Of a stretch of DNA of 64,000 bases, positions 12,530 through 25,849 are shown piece after piece. Origin of the DNA: Callaeas wilsoni (taxonomy: Eukaryota; Chordata; Aves; Passeriformes; Callaeidae); contig VWPU01019139.1 of the NCBI GenBank assembly GCA_013398955.1, positions 124,001 to 188,000 of the forward strand, written 5' to 3'. The position numbers were made by a program, and so were the translations under genes. The first letter of the stretch is position 1. Every line of letters begins with the position of its first letter. Below the pieces are notes generated by a model. It saw only the letters and a program-made list of their open reading frames with translations. It had not been told where the DNA came from and did not search any database.

Positions 12530-12785
12530 AAGCTGGTATTGTCTTCCACATAAAACATGCCCTTAATTAATAGCTAGCGTGAACCTAAGTCACTATCTCT
12601 GTTATCAATTTGTGGATGTGGTTGGATTGTCTGTCTCCCAGGACAGTAATATCCCTTCATCTTACTGCAAATTGCTCACAGCATCCTTCTATTACACAGG
12701 CTTAATGCTTGAAAAATAGAGATTTAATACTCTACCATATCAGACTAAGTGAGGTCAAAGCAATTCATATTCACCATCCCACAAA
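12530..12785. promoter_or_regulatory. Candidate conserved non-coding element
   Basis: AT-rich, with CCCTTAATTAATAGCTAGC, TTATCAATTTGTGG, GCTTAATGC and GAGATTTAATAC. No simple repeats and no open frame. Confidence 0.4.
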
Positions 12786-15384
12786 GCTCCCTGATGGTGT
12801 TCCTGTGAGGAATGTGATGTGGAGGATGCAAACCAGTGAGGTCCTGTCCTGACTCACAGCTGTCCTGCACCAACAGGGACCAGGACAGCCACCCACAGTG
12901 GAAGTGTTGGCTCATCCTTGGGAGGAGAGCAGGTGCACTGTGTGCCCAGGTGTGGTGGGAGGGGGCCTGAGGGGTCCCTGCCAGCCTGTGCCAGCCTCTG
13001 GCCCCGTGTTGCTGCCACCCATTCCTGCATTTCCCATTTTGAGGGGTTTTGCTAGAGCAGAACAGCAGCAGCCCATGTGTTTTGTGTGTGTGATAGGATC
13101 AGAAACTGCTTTGGGGGTTCCCAGGGTACTGGAGGTTCCCTGATGTGTTTTTAATGAGCTGGCTGAGCGTAACTTGTGTGCAAGTTTCCTCCGAACTGCT
13201 GGTTGTTACCTTGGCTCTGGGCAGAAAGCCTGGGAGTAGCATGTCTTGTATTCACATGTTTATTTTCATCCTGAAAGGTGTATATATATTGAGAAAAAAT
13301 AGTAGCTGGTGTCTGTGCTTTCCCTCCCCAGCAAGAAAATGTTTATCTCCAGGGATGATGCGTATACTGCCAGGACACATCCCTCCCGCATTTGGTTTTA
13401 TGTATGTGCCAGGACATGGATTTCACCTGCAACTTGTGAGAAAGTATCTAAGCACACAAAATGAAGGGGAAGTTTAGTTTCAGAGGGATTTATGCTAAGA
13501 AATTAAACATGGATTAGAAGAAATATCCCTTAGCCTTGCACAGAATTGGCATAATGAACATAATTCTCCTGGTGTGAGCTGAATGTCCAGCTGAATTTGC
13601 CAGCAAGACACTGAACGGGAAGCACAGCTATCCCAGCCCCAGAGCAACACGTGCTGTTGGGAAGCACCAGTGCTGCCGTGCTGGAGCAGGCTGCCTTCTG
13701 CACGGAGAGCACTGGGCAGCAGCACTGCCACTGAAAACACTGCTTCTCACAAGAAAGGATTGTTCCCAAGTTTGAGGAATTCGGAGAATGAAACTACTGG
13801 ACTAAAATTAGGTGGTGCAGCTCGCAGTGGTGGCTATACGAACGCGCTAATTACAGCAGGAGAGGTGGCTGCGGAGCCGCTGTGGTTCCCTGCAAGGAGC
13901 ACCTCCTGGTAATTAGCGGGCAATGCAGCGGGGACGGGAACCTCCGCAGAGAATGATTCGGGGAAGGGAACGGCCAGGCCCGTTGTCCTCTGAGGCACGG
14001 TGACACGCTGATGAGTGCTGACGGGTGGCTAATTGCTCGGGGCAGGCTGACATAATGGAGCAGTTCTGAGAGCACCTCAGCTGCACAGGTCAGCAGTGAC
14101 GCAGAAGGCTAAATTTTTCATAGCGTGCTCCTTGTATCCTACAACTCCTCCTGTAATGGACTAGCAAATTACCACACTATTTAAAAGGCAGCAATTTATA
14201 ACATTTTTATAACTGCATGCTCCTGAGGGTATGTCAAGCGTGCCTTCAGAGAAAATGAGTGAGAACGCTGCCATCCCTGCAGCGTGGGCACGGGCACGTG
14301 GGAGCATACACACACACCCCTCTGCCATCCCAACACCTGCCCTCCAGTGCAGGTCAGAGACTCGTCAGGCCTCCTGGAAAAGACCTCTGCCTCTCATACA
14401 TGGGCTGTCTCTGTCCCATTCCTGCTCATTTCAACGTGTTTCTGGTTTAGGGACCCTGGTGACATTGCAGTGCCCACCTCATTTCACTGTTCCCCGATGT
14501 CACTACCTGGGGTCCATGTGTGCATTGCTCTGGGTGCACCTGGCTGTTTCCATGCTTGCACTGTCTCCTATCACAGGAGAATTACTTCAATCCCCAAGGA
14601 GTGTCCAAGTGGTTGCTCCCACAGAGGAACTGCAACCATGAGAAGGGAGTAGGGCTCATGGAACTGTACTGACCTAATTTACGAAGCCCCACGGTCAGCA
14701 GACAATTCTTTTAAAGACCTCTTCTTGCCTCTTTGGTGGGAAGGCAAGTTGGGGCTCCATCCCAGGTGCAGCTGCCCTCGTGTCTGTGTTCTCTGCAGAC
14801 AGACTCAGGTCACCACACACGTCTAGGTGTCCCATTCACTATATTTCAGATACATATTTCAAATACATGCTGCCCTGCTGCTGCTGCTGTGTTGCACACA
14901 CATCACTTTTGCTGCACATGAGGAATCTGCCTTCATTTCTCACCGAGGAGTCTGAAGAATTGAGTGCATAAAGAATTTGCATGGAAACATACCTCGCTCT
15001 CAAGTAACTAAACTCTCACCCCTGGGTCATGGCAGCAGGTCAGCTCTTCCTGCCCAAACTGGGCCCTCTGCAATTTCCTCACAGAAGCCGCTACTTTCCA
15101 CAGAACCGCCAGGTGCCATGTCCTGGGAGGAAGGGAACACAAGATCCAAGTGCTGGTGTGGAGCCTGGGCACTGGTGCATCTCCTTGTCACGCTGCAGGA
15201 GTGAACAGAGCACAGGACAGCGCAGGAGCAGGGAGCCACAGAGCTGTGTTTGGGTGGACAGTTTGCAGTGAATGTGCCAGTGGGTTTGACAGCAGAGTGT
15301 TCCTGCATTAGCACCACAGCAGCAGGTGTTATTAACTGTCTACTTTCCCTCTGGAGTGGTGTAACTGCTCCATGCAGCAGAGAT

Positions 15385-15560
15385 GCGTCCAATTAATCAG
15401 ATGGATAAAAGTGGTTAATGCACCTTGGAGAAGCATAATTTAATTGGAAATGATTATTATGTGCTGCTCCTATGTAAAGAGTGTGAGAATCAGCACTAAT
15501 GGCTCTGTATGAGCATGACTTGTAATTGCTCTGAGGTTCTGTGATTTAAGCTTCTTTCTG
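15385..15560. promoter_or_regulatory. Candidate conserved non-coding element
   Basis: A short AT-rich island with CCAATTAATCAGATGG, GGTTAATGC, ATTTAATTGGAAATGATTA and TGTAATTGC. Confidence 0.4.
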
Positions 15561-15735
15561 GTTATGCTTTTGTTTCCCAGAGATCTTCGGTGGGATGCAA
15601 TAACACACTGGGGTCCAATGAGGCACATTGCCACGAGTCAAGGCTGTCACTCCGCTTCGTGCTGATTCTAGGGTGGAGCTTGAGTCCATGTTTTGCCTTT
15701 GAAACCCACAGGGATCAGCTCCTGGGAGCAGCACT

Positions 15736-15770
15736 CCTGGCTGAATGCTGAACTCCTGGCTGAACTCCAG
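15736..15770 (+). repeat. Short direct duplication
   Basis: ACTCCTGGCTGAA occurs twice, separated by a few bases, after GCAGC. It is a small local duplication in GC-rich spacer. Confidence 0.75.
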
Positions 15771-17109
15771 CCGACAGCTGCCCCGTGTGGGGAAGCAAAG
15801 GCTGTTCCCTGCTGCACTGGGCTGTCTCGCTCAGCACGGCCTTCCTCACCATGGCTGTACCATTCCAGCAGGGTCTCAGGACGCTGCTTCCCTCGCAGTG
15901 CACAGGCATGAAGGGCACATGCGACTGTGGCAGCTCCTTGCTGCTCCCACACAGGATGTGGATGCCGTAGGGTTACCGCTGCACATTGGCAGCAGGAATG
16001 GAGTTCCAGGAAGTCCCTCTCCACGGGATGCTCACCCGTGGAGCTGATCAGCAGCGACTGTAGGAGAGATGGAGAATGGAGCCTGTATAGCCTGCAAAGA
16101 AGACAGCAAACCAAGGAAGGGAAACTTTGTCCCCCACAAAGCTGTGGAACCCCCTGGCTCACAGACCACTTGTGCTGTCCTTTACAGCCACTCCGTTTTA
16201 CCGGAGTGGTGCTTATAGAGGTGGGGAGAATGCGGTTTTGCAATGGCATGGAAAATGTCTGTGAGGAGATAAGACATCAAGCTGCCATCAGCACAAATAT
16301 ATCTGTGCCCTGTTTTCCTGCTTTCCTGGCTTTGGACAAGTGCCACCACAAACAACAATTTTCCTGTTCTATTTTAGCTTTGCTTTCACAAGTATGCTAA
16401 ACCAACTCCCTCCATCCCAGCAGAAACAGAATACACTGACGGGTATAGAATAAAAAAATCAGGATTTCTAATTGGTCAAAGAGAAACAGAGGGAGCCTTG
16501 GACTCCTTTATTGAGCTTGTGGTTGCAGCCTTGGACACCGCTGGCCTGGCTGTGCGCAATGGGCCTTGCCCATGCCCCTTCTCCTGGCCCCTCCAGAGGG
16601 GGTAGCTGTGGAGAGTGGTCTGGGCATTGCACTTCCAGTTGTTTCCCACAGCAGATCAAGGTGAGTGAGAGTCTCCTGGCCACAGGCGCATCAATCCACC
16701 TCCCTGGGGAGCACCTGCAAACAGGGGTGGGAGGGAAGGAGGTGGCTGTGGAGCACACATCCATCCTGTCCTTGCGGCTGCTGTGGGCGAGGCCGGCGGG
16801 CTGGCCAGGCGCAGCTGAGGGCGCTCGCCGAGGGGCATGGCTGGTGATGCCTCTGGGTCTGCCTCCACCAGCAGGTGCCTGGAGCTTGTCCACCACAATC
16901 TCATCAACAGAGAGTCCTTTTAAAATCCATCCCAGGTCCCCAGGCAGTAAAGTTGTAACCCTGGGCACTGCCAGCCCAAGGGGATGGGAGGAGTCTGTAT
17001 CACAGCTGGAGCGGCTCAGAGCTGGGGCAGGACAGGGGGACAGTGGTCCAGGGGGTCCCAGTGCACGGGCAGGGCAGCGGTGCTGTGCCTCGGAGTGCAC
17101 TCCTAAGTG

Positions 17110-17670
17110 GAGCTGATTTAATAAACAGCAGGAGTGTTTTCCCAGGCCACATGCTGAGCTGTATTCAAAATACATTTGTACGAACATCAATTTTTAATGC
17201 AATTTATGCCAAATGTTGTTGCAAAAAGCAGCCGTTAACATGACATTAATTCAATCACTGGAAATACAGTACGTGCTGCTAAATGAAAACATGGTATTAG
17301 TCAATTAGATTAACTGGATGTAACACTTCCAAACACAACGTAATATGGTTTCTACATGGTTAATTACGCTGTACAAATGACATGGCAATAAGGCTTAGCA
17401 CTGGACACACACATGCAATTAATACATAAGCAGAAAAACCACCTCGTGATTCCCATTTGAACTCCGTAAAAATTATTTGAAATATAAATATCTTGCAAGC
17501 TTGAAATAAAGAGGCAGAATTATGCTGATACTATAATGGGCACAGGGTAATTTCTAAAATAGCCACGAAGGCCTTTGTGAGATCACAGATGTTCATGGTT
17601 GCTTTCACGAGTTTTAATTTGCTTTGAAAAGACCATTTTAATTTTAAACAGAAACACTCCTGGCCCTGGT
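17110..17670. promoter_or_regulatory. Candidate conserved non-coding element
   Basis: A 560-bp AT-rich block with many homeodomain cores: TAATTA at 17361-17366, CATTAATTC, TCAATTAGATTAAC and GCAATTAATAC. It includes a CACGAAGGCC segment and no simple repeats. One of the strongest enhancer-like stretches of the flank. Confidence 0.5.
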
Positions 17671-19174
17671 GGAGTCCCTCTATGTGCAGGAATCTGTCAG
17701 CGCCCACACAAGCCTCCTCCTTTGTTTGTGTTTCAGGAAGAGTTTGCGCCCACTCACGGGGAGTGGTGCCAACCCTGGCGCCAGGAGCCGGCACTATGCC
17801 TGGCAGCCCCCGGCGTGCCACAGGCGCCACCAACCCTCTCCAGAGCGTATGTCCCACCACATACACCACTGGGGTGGCCAGGTGGGGAACCCCACAGCTC
17901 TGCCACCTCTGGGACCCCCCATTGGGGGGGGTCATGAATGCCCAGCCCCAGAGAGTTCTGGAAAGAGGCGGCTGTTCCTGGGAAGGACTCAGTTCTGTGG
18001 CCAGAGGGCAGGTGTAGCCCCAGAGGGACATCCAAGGCAGCTGCCGCACGCTGTTGCCGCTCTGCAGGGAAGGAACTGCCTACCCAGATGTGGCTGTCTG
18101 CGGGCCCCCAGCCCCAAGGGCAGCTCTCCGCTGCTGGTATAAGGTGGCTGGCACCTTTGGGAGAGCAGAGCTCCAGGCCCTTGTTCCCAGGGGCTCTGGG
18201 AATGGGGCAGTGGCTCATCCTCTTTGGGCACCCTCGGGACCCTGTGCTGCAGAAGTACCAGACAGCTCATCACTCTGCACATGAGGCGGAAACAGGCAGG
18301 TGGTAGAGCTCTGGAAATGCAGTTTTATACCTATTGCTGGAATAATTATCACAGCTCATAGAAATGTGACGTTTCCCCTCAGTAACTCCATTAGTAATCC
18401 TAACAGCATTCCAGCAGGGCTTGGAGGGTGGGGGAGCACAGACTGCCCCACACTGGTGCCTCCATGGCACCAAAACAGTTTGGAGGGTGCAACCAGGGGC
18501 GTGAATGAGGGGGAAAGGGAGATGTGCCAGTGGCTGACACCCCGGTGTCCTGTGGCTCCACCGCTGGGGTTGGGTGCTGCACTGGCAGCTGCAGCCCCAG
18601 CTCCCAGGTGCCCACCCCTCCCCAGGGACAGGTGCTGATATTGGCGGTGTGCCGGTGCTGGGTTGAGGTTTAATTTGACATGCCCAGGGGCATGGTTTGG
18701 CAGCCACTGGTGCAGTGGAGTACTGCTTATTGGTTTCACAGGGAGAGGGCAGCGAGCTGAGCAGCCACTGTACGGCTGGCACAGACACACACCAGCACAC
18801 TGCTGCAGCCACTGACAAAGCAGTGATAAAGCTCTTGGAGTTATTTCTGTCTCACCTGTCTCGAGTAAATCAGAGCAAAGCTGGAAACATCAGAGGAGGC
18901 AAAATGCAAAATAAAAAAACCCTGACTCCCATTGAAGGCAAAATGTGGTCTGACATGACCACCGGCAGCAGGATTTCACATGATCAGGGGCTGCTTACAT
19001 GAGGAATTGTTCATTATTTAGTGGCTGCTTAAGGGGCTGGGGAAACAAAAATCAAAGCTCCTGCTGTTCTCTGGTTGATGAAAGTGCTGCAGCTGCCCCA
19101 CTGCAGTCGCGTTTACCTCCAGCCTCACCTGCACCGGGAGCTGGAGAGGTGTCTGGCTGCTTGCTCAGAAATGA

Positions 19175-19445
19175 AAGCACTGAGAATCAATCATTTGTTT
19201 ACATTGTAGGACTTGTTGAAAATCAATTGGCTCCACATGCTGCAGATCTGATTGCATTTTGTTAGCGGTCACAGGGAATGATTTTCCCTTGACATGTCTG
19301 TGTTCGTGGTTTCTCCAATGCATCAGTTGTACCAAGCTTTTAGGATAATTGAGACTGAGCAACAATCCCCTTTATAAATATTAACTCTGATATGCTTGGG
19401 AAACTCTGCCTCTCCTGGATGAATTTTTAACTAGCTTTTTAATCT
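19175..19445. promoter_or_regulatory. Candidate conserved non-coding element
   Basis: AT-rich block with GAATCAATCATTTGTTTAC (PBX/forkhead-like), GAAAATCAATTGGC, GGATAATTGAG and TATAAATATTAAC, between GC-rich segments. Confidence 0.4.
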
Positions 19446-19529
19446 ATTGTTCCTTGTTAGAACAGCAGGAGCATTCCTTGGTGCCTGTTCCTGCCTCCCC
19501 AGCTGCAAGAGAATGGCATCCCTGCCGAG

Positions 19530-19602
19530 CCTTGCTCCCGGGGCAGGGACCCAAAGCCCGCGGTCCTGGGCAGGGACCCAGAGCACCTGGTCCCAGGGCA
19601 GG
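19530..19602 (+). repeat. Degenerate GGGCAGGGACCCA repeats
   Basis: Three imperfect copies of a GGGCAGGG(ACCCA) unit, each followed by a divergent linker, spaced about 25-30 bp apart. It is a degenerate minisatellite-like block in GC-rich spacer. Confidence 0.6.
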
Positions 19603-21644
19603 GCCTGCTCCTGCCCTGCCCATGGGGACAACCCCACAGAGCAGGGACACAGGGCTGAGAGCAGCCATCCAGGAGCTGAGGAGAAGTTTATTTTCTCCCA
19701 CAGGGACACAGAGTTTCCATGTGGAGCCTTGGAAGTTTCCTTAGGTGATGCCTGGGACAAGCAGAGCCCAGCAACAGGGCAATCTCTTGGAACAGATGCC
19801 TGGCCCTGTGCCCACCCATCACAAATAGCCCAAGTGATGCAGCCTCAGCACCCAGGGACAGGCACCCTCAGAACAGCTGGGGCGACAGCGCTGGCTGAGC
19901 CACGGGAACTGCAGAGGTGGGGGACCCCCAGCCAGACCCAGACCCCTGTACCTGGGGGGCCCAGGACACACTGATGGAGGGGTGTCACCTGGGAGGACGT
20001 GCTGGGCTCGAGGAGCTGGGAAGGCTGTGGAATGGGCTCCTCTCTCTAGCAGGAGCTGCCAGGCCCCTCTGAGCCCTCCTTTCTATCGGTGTTTTGTTCT
20101 GCAGAGCAGCTGGTCACAGTCCAGCAGCTCTGGCCTGGCTCAGCTGAACTGTTTCTTTTCCCCCACAATCAGACGTTGCCCTCTTTAATATTATCTGAAC
20201 ATCTGTCAAACTGTGGATCTTTTTGTGAAACCTCTGTACATGAAGAGACAAAAGGCAGCAGGGATGCTGTTGAAATGAAAGCCCTACTTTACATTTCAAA
20301 TGCTTTAACAGATTTTTCTTTTCTTTCTTTTTTTCTTGGATTTTTAATAAAAGTTTTAAGCAGACCTCTTTTTAAAATGGTGATTGCTTGCCAAAGGACA
20401 TGTCAGTGGGGATGTGAGGAAGCTGTTGCACTCAGAGGTTGTGCAAGTCACTGCCCCAGCTAGGCTTGGCGTTCCAGGCTGGTGCGTGCCTGTTCCAGTG
20501 GAGCGGCTGCTGATCTTCCACGGAGGCAGGATAGATGGATTGCCTGGAGAACCCAGGCACGCGCTGCCAGTATTTGCCTAATAGGCACCTCAGAAATGTG
20601 TCCTGGGAGCTGAGCTTGCCTCCTGAGCAGCTGCTGTTTCTCTCCAGTAAATATGTAAAGCCTAGCACATTCCCAAGTGCAGGAGGTTTCTGCTGAGGTC
20701 CAGAGGCCGCATGCTGCCACTGTGGCTGGAAGACCCCAGGGGGAATTCTAGAGGTTCATAGTATGAGCAGTATCAGGTGAAATAACTATTCTTGGGCACC
20801 CAGTCAGACAGTACTTTCAGGTTTCTAAGCAGTCCGTATCATGCTGTGGCTATTATTAAAATGCTCCTGTGGTCAGTAGCAGTGCAGCTTGCTCTGAAGA
20901 GTGCACAGAGATTTAAGTCCAAGAAATCTATTTAATGTTCTTGTAAGCCAGGCTGGGGGCCGTAGTACTCATCCCATGTGGAGCCAGACCCTGACACAGC
21001 TCTGCCCCAGTCTGTGCTGTCTGCCCCTGACCGGCGCCACAAGAGATGGCCAAAGCAGCCAGATGGCAAAGGCCACTTGCACCGCATCCCATTGTCTTTT
21101 TCTGCCCCCCAGTGTTGTGGTGCCTTGCCCCTGTGGCTGCTCCACAGCCACCCCTGGCACACTGCAGGCTGGAAACAGTTCCAGCTGCCTGGGATGCTCC
21201 TGGCCCCTCCGCCCTCACTCTACCTGGTGGCACCTCCTTTGCAAGGAGGAAAATTAAATTCTTGATACCAGGATGACTGCTAGCTGTTGCGAACCATTCC
21301 TCAGCTGACACTGGCCCAGCAGCTGGGGGAGCCTCTGGCTGGCTGCCGTGCCGGCCAGCCGTACCCATATTTCAGTGCTTCGGGAGGGTGGGTTACTTCC
21401 TGGCTGCTTGGCATGGTTGCAAATTTTAGTGGAAAAGCTAAACCAAACAGACTGTGGAGTGTCACACTGTGTTAGTTCTGTGCAGAGAAGAGTTGTCAAA
21501 CCCGCAAACAAGACACGGGAGAAGCCTGGAATTGATGCTGGTGCTAGTGTCTGTGCGAGTGGCTGCTGAGGCAAGGGCTGGGACACCTTCCTCGCTGCCA
21601 AACTCAGTGTCAAAGTCTGGAGCTCGAACCAAGGCTGATGGAAG

Positions 21645-22325
21645 TGGATTTATTTAAATTGCCAGGATAAATTAACTTTTAAAGTCACAGTGAAAAGTCT
21701 GTGCCGTGAATAAGGGCCATGAATATTCAAGCACATGCACTCATTGAATTAGTTTGTTGCAAACATATTTGGAGGCAGCTGTTCATTTAATAATCAGGGA
21801 TAATCACAGAAATAGGCGACCGGTTACTCCATCTAAATTGCATGGTTAAAATTATGATTTTATAACTCTATCTCAGCAATTAGATTTAATAGCTATGGAA
21901 ATCCAGCAAAACCTAGTTGAGGGAAAGCTGTTACTCCTTTAGTGCAGAAAAGCCAAGGTCAGGCTAGGGTTCCTCTCTGCCCACACTGCAGAGGCGCTGG
22001 GGCTGGGGCTGTTTCCGATGCTGCCCAAAGCGCAGAGCCAGGACTTCTGGGCTAAACGCTCCAATTACAACACTGAACCAGGTGGGGGTTAATTTTCTTG
22101 GCATTTCCTGTCTTCATTACAATATTTGTCCCAAGAACAGATTAATTCCTCTCATTCTTTCTGCCTTTCCAGCCTTTTGTCACAGGAATGCATTTCACAG
22201 GACTGTAATGTGTGATACTTGCTCTGAGTTATGGCTGTGCCATACGCTGTAAAAGTTTGACTCTCTCAGTATTGTACATTTTGATTCTACCGCTGCAGGC
22301 TATAAACAACCCAAATTACCTCTTT
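21645..22325. promoter_or_regulatory. Candidate conserved non-coding element
   Basis: AT-rich and repeat-free. It has a bicoid/OTX-like GGATAATC at 21798-21805 next to a second TAATC, GAATATTC near 21722, and AATTAGATTTAAT near 21880. A second half (22080-22330) is separated by a short GC-rich interval. Confidence 0.45.
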
Positions 22326-24384
22326 CTTTAGCTTCCAAGAGGACTTATCCCCTGTCTAGTGCTTTATCAGTCAGTTGAGAAGGAGTGAGACCAACTTGCC
22401 AATCCAAACAGAATGTATTGGAAAATCCGTATCTCCACAGCACGGCCCCTTGCCGTAACTCGCCAGCCTGCTCAGCCAGCGGAACCTGCTGCTGCAGTCA
22501 CCTCTGGTCCTGTAATGGGCCAGCAGCAGATGCACCACCCACCCAGCCATCATCCCTCCTGCCCCACCAGCCTCTCCTGCAGCCCTCTAGGAGCAGGAAG
22601 GGCTGGAATGGCAAGGGGTGGTAGGCTGCTGGCTGGGGCCCTTTTCAACAGCCTAAACCCTCTGCTGGTGAGGAGCTTAGTGTTGCCAGCAGCTCTTGCT
22701 GTCCCTCCACCACTGGCTGGGGTCCGGCCTGCTGTGTGCTGAAGGAGCATGGGCTGGAGCAGGCAGGGAGCTGCACTGGGGACACGCCGTTGGTGGCGTG
22801 GGGGATCTCCCTGAGCTGCTCCCTTTTGCCACTGTCCTGGTCAGGCCTCGCTGGGTGGGTTCTCCTGCACACCCTCCCTTGGTCCCTTCAGGCACTCTTC
22901 TCTGACAGGTGTGGCTGCTAGGGACAGGCAGGACACAGCCTCCGCCCGAGGAGGTGTGGGGTGGCCTGTGCCTGGGGAGGGGGCTCTCCCTGGAAAAGAA
23001 AGCCAGAATTCACGACAGCCACCATGGGAAGAGACATCCTGGCCCCCAGCGGTGCCCTCCTGCCCGCAACAGGCAGCTCCTTGGCTTAGCTGGAACTCCA
23101 CTCCTCTCCAGCACCGGGCCAGTGTGGTTGCTCCAAGGTTTAACACTTTATTAGAAAATGAGAGGTTAGAGCATGTTTCAGAGGAGAAGGAAATTTATTG
23201 TTGCCCTGGCCCTGCAGCAAAGCAAAACTCAAATAACCCAGGTGCGGAGAGGACGATAAATCCCAGCTGGCAATCACACTGCTAAGAGGATGGTGACAGC
23301 CACGGCAAAGTTTGGCCAGTTAATATTTCTCATATCTGAGTGAGAAAAATAGCAATATTTAAAATTCTATCTCTGCTGAATTACACAAGGAAAAAGCCCA
23401 GAAAGCTGTAAGGCCTTCTAAACACATTGCCGCAGGAGGTGCTGGTTTGCAGAGGGCTCCTGGGAGCAGCAGAGGGTCCCAAGGGTCTCCTCCCCACTGT
23501 CTTTCTCTGCTGAAGGATCCTTTTGAGTAGGGGACTCTCTGCCCAGTCAGCACTGGTGCCACATCCTGCCCTGAGCCAGGCAAGGGTGTCTCATTTCGTG
23601 AAGGGGAGAGCAAGATGAGGAGAGAGAAAGGGTAAGGAGTGAGGGCTCCAACAGGCATCAGGTGGTTAAAGCACTCAGGACTGCGAGAAGTGGGGTCCCA
23701 CCAATGTGACCAGGACGGTGACTGCTTGGGTCAGTGCCCTGTGGCAGCCACAGCAGCCAGCTCAGCGCAGGAGAGGCACGGAGCAAGGTGCTTGTCTCTG
23801 CTGGTGCTTCTGCAGCGGTGTGGGGAGAGTACTCATCACCCCGAGAGCTCTAATTCCTTTTCCCATTTAAAGACTTCATTATGAGAAACTTTCATTTCTT
23901 AATTTTTATTTCCAGGCAGTCACTATTGTGAAGCCAGACTTGTCCACTGAGTAAAGGTGCTTGGCTGGGGGTCCTAGGAACAGCAGGGAACACAAAGCAA
24001 AGGAAGCATTTCAGCTCAATGGCTGCTATAAATTTTCGATGTGTTTTTGTTTTATGCTCCAGGTGAAGGCTACAGAAGCCATCAATCCTCTTTCTGGCTG
24101 ATCCTGAGCTGCTGGTGTGCAGGCAGGCTGGGCAGCATCCGTCTGGGGCACCCCTGATGGGGTGAAGGCGAGGGAGTGTCCTGGACCGTTTTGGTTTGCC
24201 TTTAAAAAATCATTTTCCATGAACAGAAAATACAAGCCACCAAGGGATATTTGGATCTTCCTGATCTGATGCCTGAAATACCTCGCTGTCAGCCTGCAGA
24301 GCGCTCTGGCACAGGAGCCAGCGCCATGCCAGCACGGCTCCCCCCAGCACAGCTGCCCTCTCCTCCCGCCGCCACGTGATTCAT

Positions 24385-24640
24385 GAGCTTTCACATCTCT
24401 CCCATTAGCCTGTTAATCCAGCACCTTGCTCCAGCCACACCACGGGGGAAGATTTATGGTTCTTATAGATCAATTTCATTATCCCAGGAGGAAAATCAGC
24501 ATCTTGTTATGGATAAAATGACAATAAATGAAACGACCATTAATTTACGATCTTGCCACACAGTGGCACTCAAACAGATTCCCGTTAATGGCTTGTTATT
24601 ATCACCTCCTGTACTGAGCTAATAACAGTTCCTGAGAAAA
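24385..24640. promoter_or_regulatory. Candidate conserved non-coding element
   Basis: AT-rich block with CCATTAGCCTGTTAATCC, GATTTATGG, GACAATAAATG, ACGACCATTAATTTACG and CGTTAATGGC. It has many TAAT cores in 250 bp and no repeats. Confidence 0.45.
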
Positions 24641-25849
24641 GCCACACTGACCACTGGGAAGGGGCTGCTGCCGGATATGAGGGATCCCAGCCCTGTCCCA
24701 CAGTGGCAGGGCAGCCCCCAGCCCCACTGCCCTGTCCTGCCAGGCCAGGGAGGGAGGCAGCAGCCAGCCCTGGCATTCTGGAGGGAGATGCTGCTCCTGT
24801 CCCTCCGTGAGATTTGGGATTCAGAGCCTTTTGTAAAGGCACAGAGAAAAATGAGGCTGGGCTGGCTGCATCCTCTAGGGACAAGGGACCAGGGGTACAT
24901 CTCTACAGGGACGTGCTGGGTGTTGGGCACCCTCATCCCATGCTCCTCTCCATCCCCTTGCACCGAGGATGATCCCAGGAGCATCACCTGCTGACAGTGG
25001 AGCTCTGCTAGGCAGCCGTTTAATTTTTGATGCAGGTTGATCCCACTGATGGCAAATGAATTTGTGGACTGTTGCAGACCAAGGCCAGTGGGATCCTTGC
25101 CTGGCTGAAGGCCGCAGGGTCCCCAGTATCCCCTGGGGCCATGGCCCTGTGTCAGGTAGCAGGAGCAAGCTGCAGTGCAACTGTGCTGGTAGAGATTGGT
25201 GGATGGGATGGATGGCGGGTGCCAGGCAGAGAAGGGAGGAGGAGCTGCCAGCTGGGAGAAAGCTGCCTTGGAAGTGGGGCAAAAACCTAATTTTTCTTTT
25301 TGCTTGCATCTCAAAAAGCCCAGAAACACTGGCTTGACATTAAGTGACTTTTCAAAAACTTCTACAAAGCAGAGAGTACCATAAAGTGCAGAACAAAGGG
25401 CAGCCTTTTTGTATGGGGAAGTGCTTAATTTGGTCCAAAATGAAGAACTTAACATCCTTACTGAATTTGTTCTTTTTAAGAACATTAAAGGCATCAGGTG
25501 GAAAAGCACCAAAACTTCTCCTTAAAACACTGTCCTTTTGAAAGCCAAATAAATTGAGAAACCAAACTCAGTGTCAGCAAATTTACTTCTTTGCCACAAA
25601 ATGTTTCATGTCAGTAACTGCTCCTGGCAGCTCTCCCATGCCTGCACGGTGCCTGTCCTGAGCACCTAGGGGCCTGCACTGTCCTGAGCCTGGATGCGGT
25701 GCCGTGCTGGCCTGGGCAGGGTGAGCAGCTCCTGGGCGCTGCCCAGCAGCCTCCGAGCTGCCCCAGCTCCTAGGGGCACAGCAGCCCCTGCGCTGGCAGA
25801 GCTCGATGCCCAGCGAGGGCAGCTGGCAGCACGGAACAGCCACACCTGC

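Larger units (their letters stand above)
10621..17109. other. GC-rich spacer, no gene seen
   Basis: Open frames here reach 193 codons (15668-16249 minus) and about 160 codons. Both strands are often open at once, as GC-rich DNA allows. No domain is recognised. A CpG-containing stretch at 13830-14060 includes CGCTAATTACAGC and GGTAATTAGCGG, two similar TAATTA sites about 70 bp apart. Confidence 0.55.
17671..21644. other. GC-rich spacer, no gene seen
   Basis: Long overlapping open frames (up to 182 codons) occur on both strands without recognisable products. It contains the degenerate GGGCAGGG block and the island at 19175-19445. Confidence 0.55.

Noticed and set aside
16468..17190. Open frames of 240 (minus) and 214 (plus) codons over the same DNA
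   Set aside because: Both strands being open at once is typical of stop-poor GC-rich DNA. Neither product is recognisable.
24619..25512. 297-codon minus-strand open frame
   Set aside because: Low-complexity stretches, no known motif, and competing open frames on the other strand. Treated as chance.
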